From Streptococcus infantis (GTDB lineage Bacteria > Bacillota > Bacilli > Lactobacillales > Streptococcaceae): DNA of 64,000 nt. A program made the translations under genes and the position numbers. Position 1 is the first letter of the stretch. Each line of letters starts with the position of its first letter. The stretch lies in NCBI RefSeq assembly GCF_019929575.1, contig NZ_JAHZPU010000007.1, positions 1 to 64,000 on the forward strand. Reading direction: 5' to 3'. Under the pieces are notes generated by a model that worked only from the letters and a program-made list of their open reading frames with translations, made no database searches and was not told the origin of the DNA. Below are positions 59,043 to 64,000 of the stretch, piece by piece.

Positions 59043-60281
59043 CTAGTTACTTGCCCCAGATGTAGCATCCGCATCTCCATGGCCGCCGTCAGCTGAGTCA
59101 GAAGCTCCAGAAGTAGCATCTGCGTCGCCATGACCTCCAGCAGCAGGAGCAAAAGGTCCGCTACCACCTACCAAGCGTTGGCCAGTTTCTTTCAAGTACC
59201 AATCAAGCCATGGTTGGAAGTTAAAGACAATTTCATTGATACCAGCATATGATCCGTCAGGATAGTACATTGCTTGGTAGTTGTGAGTGTTGATAACACC
59301 AGCAGGCGAACCAGGAACGATTGTACGTACGTATTCTTGGTTACCATTGCGAAGTGTTCCGATAACCCACTCAACATTTTTCATACGTGCTGGTGGAAGT
59401 GAACCGTGAACGGTTGACATACGGCTACCAGATTGAGATGGTACACGTTTTGCAAACATTGTATCAGGATCTTGGTGAGCGTTGTTGTAGTAGAGGAATT
59501 GGTTGTTATCGTCAGCATATGTCAATTCAAAAGGCATAGCTTTCAAGAACATATCAATTTGGTTAACAGTCAAGATACCATGGTCAAGTTTAACATATGT
59601 ATCACCTGAAACAGCACCTGTAATTTCAGCGACTTTTTCTACCCAGTTTGGATCGTCAGGATCAACTTCTGTAATAGTTGTAGCGATTGGTTTTCCACAA
59701 TCCAAGTCTTCTGGTTCAATTGGTTTTGGTTTTTTCAATTTAGAAACGACTCCTACGTATTTGACAAAGTTATCTAAGCAAGTTTCAAGGAATTTAACAG
59801 TTCCTTCGTTGATGATGTTTCCATCAGCATCAAAAGCTTCTTTAGCTTTTCCAAGAAGGAATTCATTACCTGGAAGAGTATAGGCATTTACACCTGGAGC
59901 ATCAAGAATCTTACGAAGGTGAACTTGCGCACGAGAAGTTCCTTGGTCGTAGTATGAAGCGCCCACGATCATCACTGGTTTGTTTTCGAATGGATGTACT
60001 TCATATGAAAGCCATTCAAGAACTGACTTGAGCGAAGCAGAAATTGTATGGTTGTGCTCAGGAGTAGCAATAATCACACCATCAGCACGAGTAATTTTAT
60101 TGTAAAGAAGGCGCAATTGGAAGCTTTCGTCCCATTTTTCGTCTTGGTTAAACATTGGAACTTCATCGATTTCAAGAACTTCTAATTCAAATTTTAGTTT
60201 GAAGTTACGACGGATGAATTCCAAGAGTTTGCGGTTATATGATTGGTCGTAGTTTGATCCAACAAGTCCAACAAATTTCAT
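59043..60281 (-). CDS. NADPH-dependent FMN-reductase/PAS fusion with ApbE-type flavinylation tail
   Basis: A 412-residue cytoplasmic protein. Residues 1-185 form a flavodoxin-like NADPH-dependent FMN reductase domain (GLVGSNYDQSYNRKLL; ATPEHNHTISASLKS; ASYYDQGTSRAQ). Residues about 225-360 look like the PAS-like domain of DUF438 proteins. After a Gly/Pro/Ala linker, residues 382-412 hold two copies of GGHGDADATSGAS separated by DSAD. DATSGAS (388-394 and 405-411) fits the D-[AG]-x-[ST]-G-A-[ST] consensus for covalent FMN attachment by ApbE. The apbE gene lies upstream in the same apparent operon. No signal peptide is present. Confidence 0.83.
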   Translation of the reverse strand: MKFVGLVGSNYDQSYNRKLLEFIRRNFKLKFELEVLEIDEVPMFNQDEKWDESFQLRLLYNKITRADGVIIATPEHNHTISASLKSVLEWLSYEVHPFENKPVMIVGASYYDQGTSRAQVHLRKILDAPGVNAYTLPGNEFLLGKAKEAFDADGNIINEGTVKFLETCLDNFVKYVGVVSKLKKPKPIEPEDLDCGKPIATTITEVDPDDPNWVEKVAEITGAVSGDTYVKLDHGILTVNQIDMFLKAMPFELTYADDNNQFLYYNNAHQDPDTMFAKRVPSQSGSRMSTVHGSLPPARMKNVEWVIGTLRNGNQEYVRTIVPGSPAGVINTHNYQAMYYPDGSYAGINEIVFNFQPWLDWYLKETGQRLVGGSGPFAPAAGGHGDADATSGASDSADGGHGDADATSGASN

Positions 60282-60298
60282 TCTTTCGATCTCCTATC

Positions 60299-60904
60299 TT
60301 ACAAATTTTCCCAGTCAAATTCTTCTGCATCTTTACGAAGAAGTTCTTGTGCATTACGCAATTTTTCAGTAATCTTGACAAAGATACGGAAGTCATCAAA
60401 GATGGCATCCAATTTCTTGATGACATCAAGATCTACCAAGTCACCATTCTTATCGAATGCTTGAAGAGAATGAGAGAGCAAGAACTCATCTGGGAGAACA
60501 TTTGCTTTAATTTCTGGTGCATTCAAGATTTGACGGAGTTGCAATTGAGCACGTGATGAACCGAGTGTACCGTATGAAGCACCTGTGATCATCACTGGTT
60601 TGTTAAGGAGTGGAAATACTCCATAAGAAATCCAAGCAAGAGCGCTCATAAGAACAGCAGGAATTGAGTGATCATATTCAGGAGTACCGATAATCACACC
60701 ATCAGCTGCTTCAATTTTTGCAACAATTTCTAAGGCTTCTGCAGGAATAAGTTTATCTGCAGGTTTGTTGAAGACTGGTAGGTCTTTAATTTCTACCAAT
60801 TCGATTTCTGCTTTATCAGCAAAGTGTTTTTGCATATATTGAAGCAGTTGGCGGTTTGTGGAACGTTTAGAGTTAGTTCCTACAATAGCAATAAGTTTTA
60901 GCAT
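60299..60904 (-). CDS. NADPH-dependent FMN reductase family protein
   Basis: A 201-residue flavodoxin-like flavin reductase. The FMN phosphate loop is GTNSKRSTNRQLL and the flavin region is GTPEYDHSIPAVLMSALAWIS. It resembles the N-terminal domain of the next gene (shared GASYGTLGSSRAQ versus GASYYDQGTSRAQ), so they are paralogues. The start at 60904 lies behind AAAGGAAAG; eight extra codons upstream are possible. It probably reduces free flavin or quinone-like acceptors in the apbE operon. Confidence 0.87.
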   Translation of the reverse strand: MLKLIAIVGTNSKRSTNRQLLQYMQKHFADKAEIELVEIKDLPVFNKPADKLIPAEALEIVAKIEAADGVIIGTPEYDHSIPAVLMSALAWISYGVFPLLNKPVMITGASYGTLGSSRAQLQLRQILNAPEIKANVLPDEFLLSHSLQAFDKNGDLVDLDVIKKLDAIFDDFRIFVKITEKLRNAQELLRKDAEEFDWENL

Positions 60905-60938
60905 GAGCTTTCCTTTCTCTTTTTGCATTATTTATTAT

Positions 60939-61859
60939 TTATCTTTGGATACCGGATGAACAAGCGATATGTCCATCTTTATCAATAAGGATGGCTTCGA
61001 TTCCATCGATATTTTCGATTTGCCACATGATAGAAGCGCTACGTTCACCAAACAATCGTGTGGTCCATATCTCACCATCAACTGAGCGGTCAGATATAAT
61101 CGTTAAACTAGCCAAATCCGTCTCAATAGGATAGCCAGTTTCACTATCGAAAATGTGATGATAATCCTTTCCATCGATTTCAAGATGCCGTTCATAAATT
61201 CCAGAAGTAACAACAGATTTTCCAGTAATAGATAAGGTCATCAGGTGATTCCCACGTGGATGATTAGGGTCTTGAATACCAATTTGCCAAGGTTGTCCAT
61301 TTCTGGCTTGGTTATTACCAATGGTAAGGATATTTCCCCCGAGATTGATAAGAGCAGAAGTGACACCATTTTCTTTTAAGAAAGTAGCAACCTTATCTGC
61401 GCTATAGCCCTTGGCTAAACAACCTAAATCAATTTTCATTCCTTTCTTTTCTAAGAAAACAGTAGAAGCAATTGAATCAAGTTTGATAAAACGGGGATCT
61501 ATCAATGGTAAAACCGAAGAAATTTCTTCCGGACTAGCAACTTTTGCATCGGAAAAACCAATACGCCAGGTTTGTACCAAGGGACCAATGCTGATATTGA
61601 GATGACTTCCAGGAGCTAGACTGTGTTCTAATCCTAAAGAAATCAGTTCAAACAGATCAGGGTGGACCTTAACTGGGGCAATTCCTGCCTGATAGTTAAC
61701 TTCCATCAATTCCGATTCGATACTATTCGCATTAAATCGAAATTCAAGTTCCTTGAGCAAATCAAAAGCTTGACGGAGAAGATTGTCCGCTTGTTCATGT
61801 ACCAAGGAAATAGTAATCGTAGTTCCCATTAACCGTTCAGATAATGAACTGAGAGGCAA
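60939..61859 (-). CDS. apbE: FAD:protein FMN transferase ApbE
   Basis: A 306-residue ApbE enzyme, which moves FMN from FAD onto a Ser/Thr of target proteins. Family motifs are MGTTITISLV, LAKGYSADK, NLGGNI, SGIYER and HIFDSETGYPIET. A TTG start at 61859, 7 bp after AAGGGGG, is chosen; an ATG at 61916 would add 19 residues. Neither version has a signal peptide or lipobox, so it should act in the cytoplasm. Its likely target is the DATSGAS-tailed protein encoded downstream. Confidence 0.87.
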   Translation of the reverse strand: MPLSSLSERLMGTTITISLVHEQADNLLRQAFDLLKELEFRFNANSIESELMEVNYQAGIAPVKVHPDLFELISLGLEHSLAPGSHLNISIGPLVQTWRIGFSDAKVASPEEISSVLPLIDPRFIKLDSIASTVFLEKKGMKIDLGCLAKGYSADKVATFLKENGVTSALINLGGNILTIGNNQARNGQPWQIGIQDPNHPRGNHLMTLSITGKSVVTSGIYERHLEIDGKDYHHIFDSETGYPIETDLASLTIISDRSVDGEIWTTRLFGERSASIMWQIENIDGIEAILIDKDGHIACSSGIQR

Positions 61860-62104
61860 AAAATCAACCCCCTTCAAATCAATTGGAAATAGTTGTAAAT
61901 CCAGATATGAAAGCAATCTGAAGATTTATATTTCATTTCCATATAAATAGAATATCACAAAGTCAGCGTTTTCACAAATTATTTTTTACAAAAAGTCAAG
62001 AAATATGCTTGGATAAATAAAAAATGTGCAAAAAACTTTGAAAAAGTTGAAAATAAATTAATATATATTTCGAAAAAATTTCAAAAAAACAGCAAACTAG
62101 TCAA
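61860..62104. other. AT-rich gene-free stretch between divergent apbE and nox
   Basis: Very AT-rich with A-runs and T-runs. No reading frame or convincing stem was seen. It presumably holds the apbE promoter, which I could not place. Confidence 0.5.
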
Positions 62105-62109
62105 AAAGC

Positions 62110-62138
62110 TTGTAAACGCTCACAGATAATGATATACT
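62110..62138 (+). promoter_or_regulatory. nox promoter with overlapping cre site
   Basis: TTGTAA (62110-62115) and TATACT (62133-62138) are 17 bp apart. TGTAAACGCTCACA (62111-62124) matches the catabolite-responsive element consensus and covers the -35 box, so CcpA would be expected to repress nox. Confidence 0.7.
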
Positions 62139-62176
62139 AGAAAGGTAAATAAAAAATTAAAGGTAGGAATTATCTT

Positions 62177-63556
62177 ATGAGTAAAATCGTAGTCGTGGGT
62201 GCTAACCACGCTGGAACTGCTTGTATCAACACTATGTTGGACAATTTTGGAAGTGAAAATGAAATCGTTGTCTTTGACCAAAACTCAAACATTTCATTCC
62301 TAGGATGTGGAATGGCTCTTTGGATTGGTGAGCAAATCGATGGTCCAGAAGGTCTCTTCTACTCAGATAAAGAAAAATTGGAAGCAAAAGGTGCTAAAGT
62401 TTATATGAACTCACCAGTTCTTTCAATTGACTATGATAACAAAGTTGTAACTGCTGAAGTTGATGGAAAAGAACACAAAGAATCATACGAAAAATTGATT
62501 TTTGCTACAGGTTCAACTCCAATCTTGCCACCAATCGAAGGTGTTGAAATTGTTAAGGGTAACCGCGAATTCAAAGCAACTCTTGAAAATGTACAATTCG
62601 TTAAATTGTACCAAAACGCAGAAGAGGTTATCAACAAACTTGCTGACAAGAGCAAACATCTTGAGCGTATCGCTGTTGTCGGTGGTGGATACATCGGTGT
62701 TGAGCTTGCTGAAGCATTCGAACGACTTGGAAAAGAAGTTGTCCTTGTAGACATCGTAGACACAGTCTTGAACGGTTACTACGACAAAGACTTCACTCAA
62801 TTGATGGCTAAGAACTTGGAAGACCACAACATCCGTTTGGCACTTGGTCAAACTGTAAAAGCTATCGAAGGTGACGGTAAAGTTGAACGCTTGATCACTG
62901 ACAAAGAAACATTCGATGTTGACATGGTTGTTCTTGCAGTTGGTTTCCGTCCTAATACAGCTCTTGCTGATGGCAAGATTGAACTCTTCCGCAACGGTGC
63001 CTTCCTTGTAGACAAGAAACAAGAAACATCACTTCCAGGAGTATTTGCTGTGGGTGACTGTGCGACTGTTTATGACAACGCTCGTAAAGACACTAGCTAC
63101 ATCGCTCTTGCATCAAATGCTGTACGTACTGGTATCGTAGGTGCTTACAATGCTTGTGGACATGAACTTGAAGGAATCGGTGTTCAAGGATCAAACGGTA
63201 TCTCAATCTATGGTCTTCACATGGTTTCAACTGGCTTGACTCTTGAAAAAGCTAAAGCTGCAGGATACAATGCTGCCGAAACAGGCTTCAACGATCTTCA
63301 AAAACCAGAATTTATGAAACATGACAACTATGAAGTAGCAATCAAGATTGTCTTTGATAAAGACAGCCGTGAAATCCTTGGTGCTCAAATGGTATCTCGT
63401 GATTCAGCAATCAGCATGGGAATTCACATGTTCTCATTGGCTATCCAAGAACATGTTACAATTGAAAAATTGGCATTGACAGACCTATTCTTCTTGCCAC
63501 ACTTCAACAAACCATACAATTACATCACAATGGCTGCACTTACAGCTGAAAAATAA
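62177..63556 (+). CDS. nox: Water-forming NADH oxidase
   Basis: A 459-residue FAD enzyme that reduces oxygen to water with NADH. The N-terminal FAD loop is GANHAGTA and the redox-active Cys44 is in FLGCGMALW. The NADH loop is [13 protein letters not shown] and the second FAD site is GVFAVGDCA. It protects from oxygen and restores NAD. It is divergent from the apbE flavin cluster. Confidence 0.95.
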   Translation: MSKIVVVGANHAGTACINTMLDNFGSENEIVVFDQNSNISFLGCGMALWIGEQIDGPEGLFYSDKEKLEAKGAKVYMNSPVLSIDYDNKVVTAEVDGKEHKESYEKLIFATGSTPILPPIEGVEIVKGNREFKATLENVQFVKLYQNAEEVINKLADKSKHLERIAVVGGGYIGVELAEAFERLGKEVVLVDIVDTVLNGYYDKDFTQLMAKNLEDHNIRLALGQTVKAIEGDGKVERLITDKETFDVDMVVLAVGFRPNTALADGKIELFRNGAFLVDKKQETSLPGVFAVGDCATVYDNARKDTSYIALASNAVRTGIVGAYNACGHELEGIGVQGSNGISIYGLHMVSTGLTLEKAKAAGYNAAETGFNDLQKPEFMKHDNYEVAIKIVFDKDSREILGAQMVSRDSAISMGIHMFSLAIQEHVTIEKLALTDLFFLPHFNKPYNYITMAALTAEK

Positions 63557-63564
63557 TAATTTGT

Positions 63565-63594
63565 AAAACGGAAGATTTGTTTCTTCCGTTTTTA
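63565..63594 (+). terminator. Rho-independent terminator of nox
   Basis: AAAACGGAAGA and TCTTCCGTTTT pair around a short loop and end in a T-run. Confidence 0.88.
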
Positions 63595-63600
63595 TCATCA

Positions 63601-63636
63601 AAAAATAGTAACTTCAAATTCGAAGTTACTATTTTT
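63601..63636. terminator. Second, bidirectional hairpin terminator
   Basis: AAAATAGTAACTTC and GAAGTTACTATTTT pair around six bases, with A/T-runs on both strands. It probably ends the minus-strand yitT gene and backs up nox. Confidence 0.85.
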
Positions 63637-63648
63637 GTTGTCTATGTG

Positions 63649-64000
63649 TTAGGAAGTTTCTTCTTTTACAAAGGTGAAGCCTTCTCCTAGAATTTCATGA
63701 GCTTCAGTGATGGTAATAAAGGCTCTAGGATCGATCGTATGAATCAGTTCTTTCATCTTAATCATTTCATTTCTTGCTACGATACAGTAGATAATTTTTA
63801 AATCTTTTTGACTGTAGTAACCTTGCCCAGATATGAAGGTGACACCTCGACCTAATTCTTCATTGATTTTATCTGCCACTTCCATAGGCTTTTGAGTGAT
63901 AATCATAAAACCTTTGCCCGCATATCCGCCTTCACCAATCAAGTCAATAACTCTTGAGACGATGAAGTCAAATAGAAGTGTATAAGTAACGAGACGAAGG
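63649..64000 (-). CDS. YitT family protein, C-terminal part (runs off the window)
   Basis: The C-terminal 117 residues of a YitT/DUF2179 membrane protein. Frame continues open to the window edge (TYTLLFDFIVSRVIDLIGEGGY), so the true start is beyond 64000. The visible part covers the end of a membrane helix and the soluble DUF2179 domain (AGKGFMIITQKP; SGQGYYSQKDLKIIYC). Function is unknown. Confidence 0.88.
   Translation of the reverse strand, partial: LRLVTYTLLFDFIVSRVIDLIGEGGYAGKGFMIITQKPMEVADKINEELGRGVTFISGQGYYSQKDLKIIYCIVARNEMIKMKELIHTIDPRAFITITEAHEILGEGFTFVKEETS

Overview
The window is ordinary chromosome of a low-GC Gram-positive coccus, most likely a mitis-group Streptococcus (S. pneumoniae / mitis / oralis / infantis relatives). 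The basis is the pneumococcus-like protein sequences (PotABCD, MtaR/CpsY, GlnHP, UvrB, AlaS), BOX repeats carrying the BOXA sequence, two T-box leaders, extended -10 promoters (TATGGTATAAT type) and the gene order nox-apbE-two flavin reductases-DUF896-glyS-glyQ. No rRNA, tRNA, CRISPR array, prophage or complete insertion sequence was seen. The last gene (YitT family) runs off the right edge.

Layout. 1-2.9 kb: spx, a UPF0223 gene, an inositol-monophosphatase-family gene and an rRNA cytosine methyltransferase. 3.0-8.0 kb: the phosphate uptake operon pstS-pstC-pstA-pstB-pstB-phoU. 8-12.7 kb: accessory genes (NUDIX, orphan amino-acid-binding lipoprotein, MocR-type regulator, acetolactate decarboxylase, YhfC-like membrane protein) with two small repeats. 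12.8-17.7 kb: murB-potABCD with a folded leader in front of potA. 17.8-21.5 kb: a small membrane protein, then an alanine T-box driving a LURP-one protein and alaS. 21.6-23.3 kb: an AT-rich reductase/TetR pair. 23.4-30.2 kb: gdhA, pyrD, holA, sodA, mtaR-lspA-rluD type operon. 30.2-32.3 kb (minus): ylxM - small protein - ffh. 32.4-37.4 kb: rnc-smc and a TRIC-like protein. 37.6-42.3 kb: HD and NUDIX proteins, two HAD phosphatases and ftsY. 42.3-47 kb (minus): zwf and glnHP-glnQ. 47-53.4 kb: uvrB, GNAT, a quinone-reductase-like gene followed by three membrane proteins, mutX, and the niacin genes niaX-niaR (minus). 53.5-58.8 kb: L10 leader-rplJ-rplL, glycine T-box-glyQ-glyS and a DUF896 gene. 58.9-62 kb (minus): a flavin cluster with apbE. 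62.2-64 kb: nox and partial yitT.

Three places deserve attention. First, the 412-residue flavodoxin-like/PAS fusion (59043-60281) ends in two copies of a DATSGAS motif that fits the consensus for covalent FMN attachment by ApbE. An ApbE without a signal peptide is encoded in the same apparent operon. The repeat DNA differs at 9 of 13 codons, all synonymously, so the motif looks selected. This suggests a cytoplasmic, covalently flavinylated reductase system. Second, the glyQ start region is duplicated (RBS, ATG and seven codons) around a 120-bp, 57% GC, strongly foldable insert, and the glyQ-glyS gap holds a second nested-hairpin sequence. Third, a structured leader precedes the TTG-started potA.

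A three-copy hairpin-rich repeat (9470-9645, 43939-44075, 58861-59036) is also present. One copy supplies the C-terminal 21 codons and the stop of the MocR regulator. All functional assignments are from sequence reading alone; no database search was run.
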